This document shows positions 7,513-15,236 of a DNA stretch of 41,434 nucleotides, piece after piece. Below the pieces are notes generated by a model, which made no database searches, had not been told where the DNA came from, and saw only the letters and a program-made list of their open reading frames with translations. The stretch is from assembly GCA_016927855.1 (NCBI GenBank), contig JAFGLV010000170.1:1-41434 (forward strand). The letters are read 5' to 3'. Numbering within the stretch: the stretch's first letter is position 1; every line of letters starts with the position of its first letter. The position numbers and the translations under genes were made by a program. The stretch is from Sedimentisphaerales bacterium (GTDB lineage: Bacteria; Planctomycetota; Phycisphaerae; Sedimentisphaerales; Anaerobacaceae).

Positions 7513-10116
7513 GTGCGACACGCACATCGATCGACCTGTCTGGCAGTTGGGCTTCTCTTTGTGGTGACCTTATGGCCGCCCGCCGTACTAACAACGACCG
7601 GAGCTGATGGCAGTGCCAGCGGCGAAGACTACAGCAAGTCAATTCGCACCAGTATTGCGCCCGCGGACCCCAACCGGCCACCCGGCTATACGATTGTAAC
7701 CACGTCAGAGATCCAGAGGACCTCGACCAAGTTGGGCGAGTTCGTCACCCACAAGCGATCGCTTGGCTTTGCCGTCCAGGTCGTCACGGAAGCGGACTTC
7801 GGCGGCGGCATCGGCGACGAAGCGGCTGAGAACATTCGAGCGTGGCTCCAGAACCATTACGTCGGCGACAACATCGAATACGTGCTGCTGATTGGAGACC
7901 CCCGGCCGGATATCGGTGAAATACCGATGAAGATGCTGTGGGCCGACAAGGAGCTAAGCGCGCCCTCGGATGTTTACTATGCCGACTTATCGGGTAATTG
8001 GGACCTTGACGGTGATACTTGCTACGGCGAATGGGGTGATGACTTTGGGCCAGGGGGAGTGGACCGGAACTGGGAGGTGATGGTCGGTCGAATCCCATGT
8101 TACAGAGCCGAGAGCGGACAGTTCCCGTATGCCGAATCGGTGCAGGACGTGGACAACATACTCCGCAAGACCATAGACTATGAAGACGAAACAGAATCCG
8201 GGCTGTCGATAGACTGGCGAAGGAATGCCCTTCTGGCTATGACGTTAGGCGACGCGGCATGCCGCCTTGGTGAGGCTATCTGTAATGACATCCTTGTCCC
8301 TGCGGGATGGACGTACCACCGTATATATCAGGACGACTACGTTGATGCGAACAACTGCGGTCTGCTGGACCCGCCCCCGGAGACGACTCCGTGCACACCG
8401 AATGACGTCTGCGCAGCCTGGAGGCACGATAGGTTTGGCCTGGCCGTATGGTGGGGCCACGGTGGCACCACAGTAGACGCCGGTTGCGACCCTAACAACC
8501 AGTACCCCAGTTTTGCTTTCCAAGTAGCTTGCGACGAAGCTTATCCAGAAAACCCCCAGAACCTCGCCTACGCGCTGCTTAAAAGTGGAGTGGTTTGCAC
8601 TGTTGCATCAACGAGGTGGGTGTGGAGCGCCGTCCCTGAACCAGTTGCTGGTAGTTCCAACGCCGCGTCAATGGCTTACGAGTACGTTACAAGGCTCGTT
8701 GTAGGAATGACTGCCGGCCAGGCTTTGTATGGTACGAAGCAAGCTTTGCCCCAACGTGTCATCCCTTACCCTACATACTGGATAAACTTTTTTATATTTA
8801 ACATCTACGGCGATCCGGCGCTGAGCGTAGTGTCCCCGGAGGAGCGCATCGTGTATGTTGATGCGACTGCTGCGGGCGCCAATGACGGCTCGTCTTGGCC
8901 CGATGCTTATAATCACCTTCAAGATGCCCTGGCTGTTGCCGTGCCCGGCGACCAGATCAGAGTTGCTCACGGGACGTATAGGCCCGACGAGGACTCGACG
9001 CATCCGAGTGGAACGGATGATGCCACTGCCACGTTCAAGCTCAAGAACGGCGTAGTTGTTAGAGGCGGGTATGCAGGTCTAGGCGCCGTGGATCAGGATA
9101 CCCGAGATACAAGTCTCTTTGAAACGGTCTTGAGCGGAGACATTGGCGCACCTGATGTCAATAATGATGACAGCTACCATGTTGTCTTTGCCCCCACCGG
9201 AGCGTGCGAAGCGACCGTCCTCGATGGTGTGACAGTCAGAGGCGGTCATGCGCGCGAGAGTAATCCGGACGGCGGAGGGCTGTACGTTGAGCTAGGCTAC
9301 CCGACAGTAATCGACTGTATGTTCACGCGGAACCGCGCTGACGGACAGGGCGGCGGCGTATGTAACGCTGGCGGCACCGTCCCACTGTTCACTCGATGCA
9401 CGTTTGTCAGCAACGAGGCCTGGGGCGGAGGTGGGATGTACAGCATCTACAGCAGTCCGCTCCTGACCAACTGCACATTTATCGACAATTCGGCCAACGA
9501 TGGCGGCGGGATGTACAGCATTTACAGCGATCCGGAGTTGACCAGTTGCACGATCAGCCACAACTCGGCCGGACGGTATGGCGGCGGTCTGCACAATGAG
9601 GGCGGCAGCATGATCTTGGCTAACTGCATCGTTAGCGGGAACTCAGCATGCTGGGGTGCTGGGATGGGAAACAACTCCAGCAGACCTTATCTGGGGAATT
9701 GCACCTTCAGTGCCAACCGAGCCTGGGGTGGAGGCGGTCTATTCAATTGCTTCACGACCGCGACATTGTCAAACTGCATCATGTGGGGTGATCGGCCGGA
9801 TGAGATATCTGATTATGTCGATGCAGTGACCGTCGTTTCTTACAGCGATATCGAAGGTGACTGGAGCGGGGAAGGCGAATACAATATCAGCGAGAACCCG
9901 GAATTCGCCGATGGTGAAAACGAGGACTATCATCTGAAGTCCCAAGCTGGCCGATGGAACGATAGCTTTGAGGCTTGGCAGATAGACAAGGTCGACAGTC
10001 CGTGTATCGACGCTGGCGACCCGCTTTCGCCGGTAGGCGATGAGCCGGAGCCAAACGGCGGGCGGATCAATATGGGCGCTTACGGCGGCACCGGCGAAGC
10101 GAGCAAGTCCCTTTGA
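7513..10116 (+). CDS. Secreted C25 (gingipain-like) peptidase with choice-of-anchor Q beta-helix
   Basis: An 867-aa paralogue of the preceding gene without the inserted modules. GTG 7513 was chosen because AAAGGAGGGGTAACT lies directly before it, nearly identical to the site before the upstream gene; the longer TTG start at 7495 would translate the ribosome binding site itself. A signal peptide spans about 1-30 and the C25 domain about 50-445. The likely catalytic His is His316 (WWGHGG) and the likely nucleophile Cys340 (QVACDEAY). The beta-helix begins near 447 (VYVDATAAGANDGSSW) and ends with INMGAYGGTGEAS. The 70-bp gap upstream holds no clear promoter, so the pair is probably co-transcribed. 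Role: proteolysis at the cell surface, or maturation of other surface proteins (inferred). Confidence 0.82.
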   Translation: MRHAHRSTCLAVGLLFVVTLWPPAVLTTTGADGSASGEDYSKSIRTSIAPADPNRPPGYTIVTTSEIQRTSTKLGEFVTHKRSLGFAVQVVTEADFGGGIGDEAAENIRAWLQNHYVGDNIEYVLLIGDPRPDIGEIPMKMLWADKELSAPSDVYYADLSGNWDLDGDTCYGEWGDDFGPGGVDRNWEVMVGRIPCYRAESGQFPYAESVQDVDNILRKTIDYEDETESGLSIDWRRNALLAMTLGDAACRLGEAICNDILVPAGWTYHRIYQDDYVDANNCGLLDPPPETTPCTPNDVCAAWRHDRFGLAVWWGHGGTTVDAGCDPNNQYPSFAFQVACDEAYPENPQNLAYALLKSGVVCTVASTRWVWSAVPEPVAGSSNAASMAYEYVTRLVVGMTAGQALYGTKQALPQRVIPYPTYWINFFIFNIYGDPALSVVSPEERIVYVDATAAGANDGSSWPDAYNHLQDALAVAVPGDQIRVAHGTYRPDEDSTHPSGTDDATATFKLKNGVVVRGGYAGLGAVDQDTRDTSLFETVLSGDIGAPDVNNDDSYHVVFAPTGACEATVLDGVTVRGGHARESNPDGGGLYVELGYPTVIDCMFTRNRADGQGGGVCNAGGTVPLFTRCTFVSNEAWGGGGMYSIYSSPLLTNCTFIDNSANDGGGMYSIYSDPELTSCTISHNSAGRYGGGLHNEGGSMILANCIVSGNSACWGAGMGNNSSRPYLGNCTFSANRAWGGGGLFNCFTTATLSNCIMWGDRPDEISDYVDAVTVVSYSDIEGDWSGEGEYNISENPEFADGENEDYHLKSQAGRWNDSFEAWQIDKVDSPCIDAGDPLSPVGDEPEPNGGRINMGAYGGTGEASKSL

Positions 10117-10175
10117 CAGTACCCCGTGAACCTGCCTGTTCTTAACGCCAGCAAGCACGGTGCCCAAGCCGCGCT

Positions 10176-10862
10176 CTACCGCTTCAGGCGCGTTTGTACC
10201 TTCTCCGACGTCAACTCGCGCAGGGCGTCGGCGGCGATCCACCTGGCGGGCTTGAATCCGAGGGCACGGATTTCCTCGGCGGTACGGACGGCCAGCTTGT
10301 TAAGGCGCAGGTTGCGCTTGCCGATCTGGCGCAGGGCCCAGTTAACCGCCTTCTTGACGAAGTTGCGTTCGTCGTCGGCATGTTGCTTGAGGTAGGGCAG
10401 GAATGCCTCGAAGCGTTCGTCTGGCGCCTTTCTATTGTGGACGGCCAGTGCGGCCATCAGGACGAAGCCCGCTCGCTTGACGTATTCCTCGTCGCGCGCT
10501 GTCCATTCGACAGCCTTGTCCCACGCATAGGGGGTCTGGTCGAAGAGACAGCCACAGGCCGCGTCGCAAACCGCCCATGAATCAAAGTCCTTGGCCCAGC
10601 GTTCCATTTGACTTGGCGTGACCTGGGCGGGATCGTCGATCAGTGTCGCCAGAATCCGGGCGTCATGAATCCTGGTCCGCCAAAGCCGTCCGGCGAGCCG
10701 ATGGTCGGTACCGATCTCTTTCGCCAGCTTTCGCAGAGCGGCAGCGGAGACACCCAACAGACCAGGCACATCGATCCCGAAGCGCGCCGCTCCGTCGGCT
10801 GCCTTTGGGTCGCCCAGTGCCATGAGCTTCGACAGGACTTCTTCCAGTCTCTCCGCAGGCAT
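10176..10862 (-). CDS. DNA alkylation repair protein (AlkD-like HEAT repeats)
   Basis: A 228-aa all-helical protein of the AlkC/AlkD-type HEAT-repeat family. Family members excise positively charged alkylated bases such as 3-methyladenine and 7-methylguanine. Visible hallmarks are the helical region at about 25-60 (GVSAAALRKLAKEIGTDHRL), the DSWAVCDAACG segment and the conserved WARDEEYVKRAGFVLMA and FVKKAVNWALRQIGKRN helices. ATG 10862 gives the usual family length; the frame stays open further upstream only because it crosses a dispersed palindromic repeat (10873-10910). It lies at the 3' end of a minus-strand run with FAD oxidases and OsmC, so a stress-response setting is plausible. Confidence 0.88.
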   Translation of the reverse strand: MPAERLEEVLSKLMALGDPKAADGAARFGIDVPGLLGVSAAALRKLAKEIGTDHRLAGRLWRTRIHDARILATLIDDPAQVTPSQMERWAKDFDSWAVCDAACGCLFDQTPYAWDKAVEWTARDEEYVKRAGFVLMAALAVHNRKAPDERFEAFLPYLKQHADDERNFVKKAVNWALRQIGKRNLRLNKLAVRTAEEIRALGFKPARWIAADALRELTSEKVQTRLKR

Positions 10863-10872
10863 CCACCAACTC

Positions 10873-10910
10873 CTGAGCACGGAGACACAAGATGTTGCGT
10901 CTCTACCGGC
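10873..10910. repeat. Dispersed palindromic repeat, family A, copy 1
   Basis: Contains GGAGACACAA ... TTGCGTCTC followed by TACCGGC, an imperfect hairpin (GAGAC/GTCTC outer stem, CAA/TTG inner pairs). It is closely related to the copy at 18167-18203; both also share a CTGAG/CTCAG left flank and the ACCGGC right flank. It sits immediately upstream of the AlkD-like gene. Confidence 0.65.
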
Positions 10911-10955
10911 GGGTGTTATACCGCCTTGATCGGCGTCTGCCAACGGGAGCCGCGT

Positions 10956-12386
10956 TCAAGCCTTCGGGGGGATGTTCAAGGCACCTTGGAAGAGGTTGTC
11001 CGGATCGTACTTTGCCTTGATAGATTGCAGGCGCGGGTAGTTCGCTTCATACGCGCCCTGCAGGAGTTTGTCGCCATCCTCGACGAAGCCGGGGAAGTTG
11101 AGGTACAAGCCGTGTGCGAAAGGCTGGGCCGCGTCGTAGACCGCTCGCGCCCAGGCAATATTGGCGTCGGATTGAGACGACTCGCGCCAATTGGCTTCGA
11201 TGCCCAGCACGTATGGCACGTCGCGCCTGGCAAAGGCGGTCTTGTCGGGCGGGACGCGACCGAATGCTCCGCCGAGAAACCAGACGTCCAGCGAGCTCAG
11301 CGCGGAGGGTCTGCGTGCGGCGTGGTCGATCAGGACGTTGATCACCTCGTCATCGAGACGCCGCAGGTAGGCGGACTTCCAGTAGTACAACATCCCGTCG
11401 GGATAGTCGGCATCGAGGAAGGTCTGCACCTGCGCGAAAGGCATCGGTCCGCTGAAATCGGCAATCGGCTCAGCCAGCTCGCGCAACGGCTGGATGACGG
11501 CCTGGCCTTGCTCAAACGGACCGCTATAGCAGCCGAGCACGGCCAAGACCGGCGCACCGCGATACTGCTCAGAGATGGGTGACCCGGGCGCAGCGCTCCA
11601 GAGTGAGGCCAGAATCCCGAACTCCTCAGGCGCCGCGGCCGCGAAGTCACGCACGGCTTTCAGCAGCGATGCGGCGTGCGACATCGGATACAGTGTCGCG
11701 AGAAACCACACCTCCGGCCCGACCGGGTAAGCGCGGAATTCGAAAGACGTGACGACCCCGAAGTTGCCGCCGCCTCCGCGCACGGCCCAGAACAGATCGG
11801 CGTTCTCCTTCTCGCCGGCCCGGCGCAGTTGGCCGTCGGCGGTGACGATATCGACCGAGATCAGGTTGTCGAGCGTCAGGCCGTACCGGCGCGTCAGCCA
11901 GCCGGCGCCGCCATGAAGGCACAGACCGGCCGCGCCGGTGGCCGAGACCAAACCAAGGGGCACAGCCAGGCCGAAAGGCTGCGTCTCGTGGTCGATGTCG
12001 CCCAGCGTCGCGCCACCCTGGGCGCGAACCGTGCGCGCCGCGGGATCGACGCGCACGCTGCGCATGGCGGACAGGTCAATGACCAGCCCGCCGTCGCAAA
12101 GCGCTCTGCCGGCAACGTTGTGACCGCCTCCGCGGACGGTGAACGGCATCCGATGCTCGCGGGCGAAGTTCACACAGACCATCACGTCCGCCGTCCCGCT
12201 GCAGCGCGCGATCGCCACCGGCCACTTGTCGATCAGCCCGTTCCAGACCTTGCGCGCTTCATCGTAGCCCACATCGCCGGGCTCGATAAGCTCACCGCGC
12301 AGTGCCTGCCCCAGTTTCTCAATCGCACGTATACTCAGAGCGACGAGCTTGCGTCTTTTCGTTTCAAGTTGCTGCAGCCCATTCAT
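10956..12386 (-). CDS. FAD-linked oxidase (berberine-bridge-type), copy 2
   Basis: A 476-aa flavoprotein of the FAD-binding PCMH / BBE family, which uses covalently or tightly bound FAD to oxidise alcohols, sugars or related substrates with oxygen as acceptor. The FAD domain spans about 40-210, with PFTVRGGGHNVAG (the His is the usual FAD attachment residue), GATLGDIDHETQ and LFWAVRGGGGNFGVVTSFEF. The BBE tail at about 430-476 ends with YDPDNLFQGALNI. No Cys is seen at the second attachment site used by bicovalent enzymes. ATG 12386 follows a GGGAGGA site; the frame extends further upstream without support. Paralogue of 12795-14216; the substrate is unknown. Confidence 0.88.
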   Translation of the reverse strand: MNGLQQLETKRRKLVALSIRAIEKLGQALRGELIEPGDVGYDEARKVWNGLIDKWPVAIARCSGTADVMVCVNFAREHRMPFTVRGGGHNVAGRALCDGGLVIDLSAMRSVRVDPAARTVRAQGGATLGDIDHETQPFGLAVPLGLVSATGAAGLCLHGGAGWLTRRYGLTLDNLISVDIVTADGQLRRAGEKENADLFWAVRGGGGNFGVVTSFEFRAYPVGPEVWFLATLYPMSHAASLLKAVRDFAAAAPEEFGILASLWSAAPGSPISEQYRGAPVLAVLGCYSGPFEQGQAVIQPLRELAEPIADFSGPMPFAQVQTFLDADYPDGMLYYWKSAYLRRLDDEVINVLIDHAARRPSALSSLDVWFLGGAFGRVPPDKTAFARRDVPYVLGIEANWRESSQSDANIAWARAVYDAAQPFAHGLYLNFPGFVEDGDKLLQGAYEANYPRLQSIKAKYDPDNLFQGALNIPPKA

Positions 12387-12463
12387 GCTCTCTCGTCCTC
12401 CCACGGAAAAGAATGTCCGGCTCTCTCGGCCCGGCCGTCCAGCTCGCTCGGGGCTGGTCATCG

Positions 12464-12742
12464 CTACTCCTCGTGATGCTTGAGAATCTCCTCAAGCTCG
12501 GCCAGAGAGAACTTGTTCAACTGGACGACCTTGGCCAGATGCCGAAAGGCCGCCGGAACGAGAAACTGGGCTTCCTTCTTGTTGTCCACCTCGATGATGA
12601 TCCACGCCTTGTGCTCCCCGTCCAGGCACCCAAAATCCGCGTGCGTCAGGTAGTGGGAGCCGGTGCTCAGCAGGACTTTCGCGGCGAGAGCACACTCCCG
12701 CGTCTTGGCTTCGTGTGGAACCTCGATGAGAAATCTTGCCAT
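12464..12742 (-). CDS. Conserved small protein between two FAD oxidases
   Basis: A 92-aa protein with a good ribosome binding site (AAAGGAGG about 9 nt before ATG 12742). Its sequence (MARFLIEVPHEA, TGSHYLTHADFGCLDGEHKAWIIIEV, then a helix and AKVVQLNKFSLAELEEIL) suggests a compact alpha/beta, ferredoxin-like fold. The conserved-looking His, Cys and Asp cluster in HADFGCLDGEH could bind a metal or ligand. I recognise it only as a conserved small protein. It lies 52 bp after one FAD oxidase and 77 bp before its paralogue on the same strand, so it is probably co-transcribed and may serve the same pathway. Confidence 0.75.
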   Translation of the reverse strand: MARFLIEVPHEAKTRECALAAKVLLSTGSHYLTHADFGCLDGEHKAWIIIEVDNKKEAQFLVPAAFRHLAKVVQLNKFSLAELEEILKHHEE

Positions 12743-12794
12743 GATGCGAAGCCTCCTTTGCCAAAGTGAAGCCGAGGGGTCGGATCGAACCCGC

Positions 12795-14216
12795 TCAGGT
12801 TTTGGGCTTTATGTTCTGGTTGACCCGAAAGAGATTCGTCGCGTCATACCTCGTCTTGACGGCCACCAGCCGGTCGTAGTTGTCACGGTAGGTGGCACGG
12901 ACCCGGTCCTGACCTTCTTCCATCATGAAATTCACGTAGGCGGCGCCGGCAGAAAAAGGGTGCAGCGCCTCCCAGTAATCGCGGGCCCACTGCGTGATCT
13001 TGTCGCGATTGGCCGGGTCAGGATCCACGCCCACGATGACCATGGACCACGTCGCATCGCGGCAGTTCCAGGCGGTCTCAGCCGCTCCCACGTCGCGCAC
13101 CGCGCCGTCAATAGGATAGAGATGCATGGTCGATTGAGGTGTGGGTAGCTTCGCGCCGTACTCCAGATGCAGCTCTATTGCTGCGTCGGTGAGCTCTCGC
13201 ACGAAGTCGCCTTTCCAGTACCACTGGTGGCCGGGCGGATACAGGCCGTCGAAGAGAGTCTGAAGCTTGGGAAACGGCATCGGGCCGAGGAATTCGAACG
13301 CCGGGCGAACTGATTCCCACAGAGGTTCGAGCGCCTTGCCAGCCTGGCCGAGCGGTCCCGTGTAGCACCAGACGGCGCCACACATCTTCTTGAACTGAAA
13401 CGGCTCGGGAAACGGCGGTCCCGGCGGAACCGTCAGGAAGCCGAAGAAGCCGTAGAGGTCTCTCGGCGCTTGCTTGATGAAATCCTGATACGATTTCAGA
13501 ACGGCTCTGGCCTGCTCGAGGGGCCAGAGCGTCACACCGGCATAGACGGTATGCACCGGGTGAGCTTTGAAAAGGAATGAGGTTACGACACCAAAGTTGC
13601 CGCCGCCGCCTCGCAAGGCCCAGAACAGGTCCTCGTGATCGTCGGGTCCCGTGGTTACGAAGGTCCCATCTGCAAGGACGACATCGGCTTCCAGCAGGTT
13701 GTCGATGGTCAGGCCGTACTTGCGGGTGAGGTAGCCGTGCCCACCGCCTAGGGTCAGTCCGGCTACGCCGGTCGTCGAAATGACACCGCAAGGCACGGCC
13801 AGGCCGAAACTGTGAGTCACGCGGTCCACCTCGCGCCAGCAGCAGCCCGCTTCGACACGAACCGTCTGATACTTCGGGTCTACGCGGATGCCTTTCAACG
13901 CGGACAGGTCGATAACCAGCCCGCCGTCGCAGGAGCCCAGGCCGGCGCCATTGTGGCCGCCGCCCCGCACCGCCAGCAAGATATCGTTCTCGCGCGCGAA
14001 ATTGACGGCTGTGATGACATCCGTCACATCTGCGCAGCGAGCGATCAGGCGAGGACGCTTGTCGATCATCGCGTTGTAGAGCTTGCGCGCCTCGTCGTAG
14101 GCCCGATCCCTGGGCCTGATGATCTTTCCCCGGAACAGGGACTCAAACTGCGCGACAGCCGCTTCGTCCGGCGCTGCCGCGCCGCCCGCTGCCGCGTCGC
14201 TCCGTATGGTTGCCAT
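12795..14216 (-). CDS. FAD-linked oxidase (berberine-bridge-type), copy 1
   Basis: A 473-aa FAD-binding PCMH / BBE oxidase. The FAD domain is visible from about 30 to 220: LAVRGGGHNGAG (His88 is the usual covalent FAD attachment residue), TTGVAGLTLGGGHGYLTRKYGL and LFWALRGGGGNFGVVTSFLF. The BBE tail ends with RYDATNLFRVNQNI. ATG 14216 is preceded by AGGGGGA. The substrate is not predictable by eye. It heads a minus-strand group with a 92-aa protein and a second oxidase of the same family. Duplication within one operon suggests either sequential oxidations or a heteromeric pair (inferred). Confidence 0.9.
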   Translation of the reverse strand: MATIRSDAAAGGAAAPDEAAVAQFESLFRGKIIRPRDRAYDEARKLYNAMIDKRPRLIARCADVTDVITAVNFARENDILLAVRGGGHNGAGLGSCDGGLVIDLSALKGIRVDPKYQTVRVEAGCCWREVDRVTHSFGLAVPCGVISTTGVAGLTLGGGHGYLTRKYGLTIDNLLEADVVLADGTFVTTGPDDHEDLFWALRGGGGNFGVVTSFLFKAHPVHTVYAGVTLWPLEQARAVLKSYQDFIKQAPRDLYGFFGFLTVPPGPPFPEPFQFKKMCGAVWCYTGPLGQAGKALEPLWESVRPAFEFLGPMPFPKLQTLFDGLYPPGHQWYWKGDFVRELTDAAIELHLEYGAKLPTPQSTMHLYPIDGAVRDVGAAETAWNCRDATWSMVIVGVDPDPANRDKITQWARDYWEALHPFSAGAAYVNFMMEEGQDRVRATYRDNYDRLVAVKTRYDATNLFRVNQNIKPKT

Positions 14217-14250
14217 TCTGTGGTCCCCCTGCTAGTCGATTCCTCGTGTA

Positions 14251-14332
14251 GCGAACCTTCGCAGGTTCGCATTCGGGGTCACGCCTTGAACTGCAAGTCA
14301 ACCGGGACGACCGCGATTGAAGGCGTGACCCC
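14251..14332. repeat. Hairpin and 13-bp inverted repeat between OsmC and FAD oxidase genes
   Basis: A perfect 8-bp hairpin GCGAACCT-TCGC-AGGTTCGC (14251-14270) is followed by an inverted repeat GGGGTCACGCCTT (14275-14287) / AAGGCGTGACCCC (14320-14332) with a 32-nt loop. Both lie downstream of the OsmC gene on the minus strand. Neither has a T-tract. They may mark the end of the OsmC transcript, or be a palindromic element separating two transcription units. Confidence 0.5.
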
Positions 14333-14366
14333 ATGCCCTGTAGCCCCCTTGCCTTGGGGCCCGCAT

Positions 14367-14927
14367 CTACTTGGGTTCGACGCTGATATCCACCTTGCAG
14401 CCGTGGATGACTGTGTTCAACGTGGGAGAGTACTCGCTGAGACGTTTGAGCCGTTCCATGTTGTCGACATCGGCTTTGACTTTGAACCTCATGCGGATAT
14501 TCGTGTAGCCCTTGGGTACGTCCTCGGCCAGGCCCAGGAATCCGCGCAGATCGATGTCCCCTTCTATCTGCGACTCCAATTCCTCGATGTGGATCCCGCG
14601 CACCGCCGCGTGCGCGACCATGCTCGTCGTCACACAGCCGGCTAGGGCGTTGAGCAAATGCTCAACGGGATTGGCGCCCTGATCCTCACCGGCCAACAGC
14701 GCCGGCTCATCACAGTCGAGTTCGAACGTACCCTTGTGTCGCTGCTCCGCTTTGGCTGCGTAGAAACCGCTGACCGTCGTGCGATTGTGATTCCCGTCGA
14801 TCCACTTATTGCGGACGTGGAACCTGCACTTGGCCAGCTCGGGATCGCCTTTGATGGCATCGATCGTGCCTTGAAGCGTGTCCATGTCGATGCCATTGAC
14901 CGTCTGAAGCGTCTGTTGCTGTGCCAT
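14367..14927 (-). CDS. OsmC family protein
   Basis: A 186-aa OsmC/Ohr-fold protein. This family reduces organic hydroperoxides or handles reactive sulfur species with a Cys pair. A helical N-terminal extension (1-45) precedes the OsmC fold, which shows GANPVEHLLNALAGCVTTSMV with the conserved Cys98. The second redox Cys is normally in a CPV-type motif; here that position reads EYSPTL (Ser), and the only late Cys is Cys177 in HGCKVDIS. Classical two-Cys peroxidase chemistry is therefore doubtful, and the protein belongs with the divergent OsmC-like group. GGAGG lies about 9 nt before ATG 14927. Neighbouring FAD oxidases produce peroxide in most family members, which fits a detoxifying partner. 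Confidence 0.88.
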   Translation of the reverse strand: MAQQQTLQTVNGIDMDTLQGTIDAIKGDPELAKCRFHVRNKWIDGNHNRTTVSGFYAAKAEQRHKGTFELDCDEPALLAGEDQGANPVEHLLNALAGCVTTSMVAHAAVRGIHIEELESQIEGDIDLRGFLGLAEDVPKGYTNIRMRFKVKADVDNMERLKRLSEYSPTLNTVIHGCKVDISVEPK

Positions 14928-15236
14928 CGTCGGTTACCTCCATAGCTCTTGCCCGCAGGCTTGGCCGCCTTTCAGGCCCAGGTTTCGCACACACGCGGTT
15001 TGCATCAAACCGCCGCTATAGCCGGTAATACGGCAAGGCAAGCGCGCGAGGGGAATCCTTTTGCCCGGACGGGGTCGAGGATTTTGCGCGACGGAGGCAA
15101 GTCATTCGCCCAGTCAAGATTCGCCGTTCGGGGCGCTGCGCGCATCGCGCTTGCAGCGTGCCCGTCAGGGCATAGGTAGCGGCAGACCATCATTCGCCGC
15201 TGCGGGCATCACCACGCGCTGGGTTCGATAAGGCGA
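14928..15236. other. Intergenic spacer, OsmC to purH
   Basis: About 309 bp without a supportable gene. A 62-codon frame on the minus strand (15005-15193) has no ribosome binding site and no recognisable product. The spacer should hold the OsmC promoter and the purH 3' end, but no convincing promoter or T-tracted terminator was found. Confidence 0.4.

Noticed and set aside
8596..8598. A second Cys (GVVCTV) as the C25 nucleophile
   Set aside because: The motif order of C25 peptidases places the nucleophile in the earlier VACDEAY segment; this Cys sits in the next strand.
15005..15193. 62-codon minus-strand frame in the OsmC/purH spacer
   Set aside because: No ribosome binding site and no recognisable protein features.
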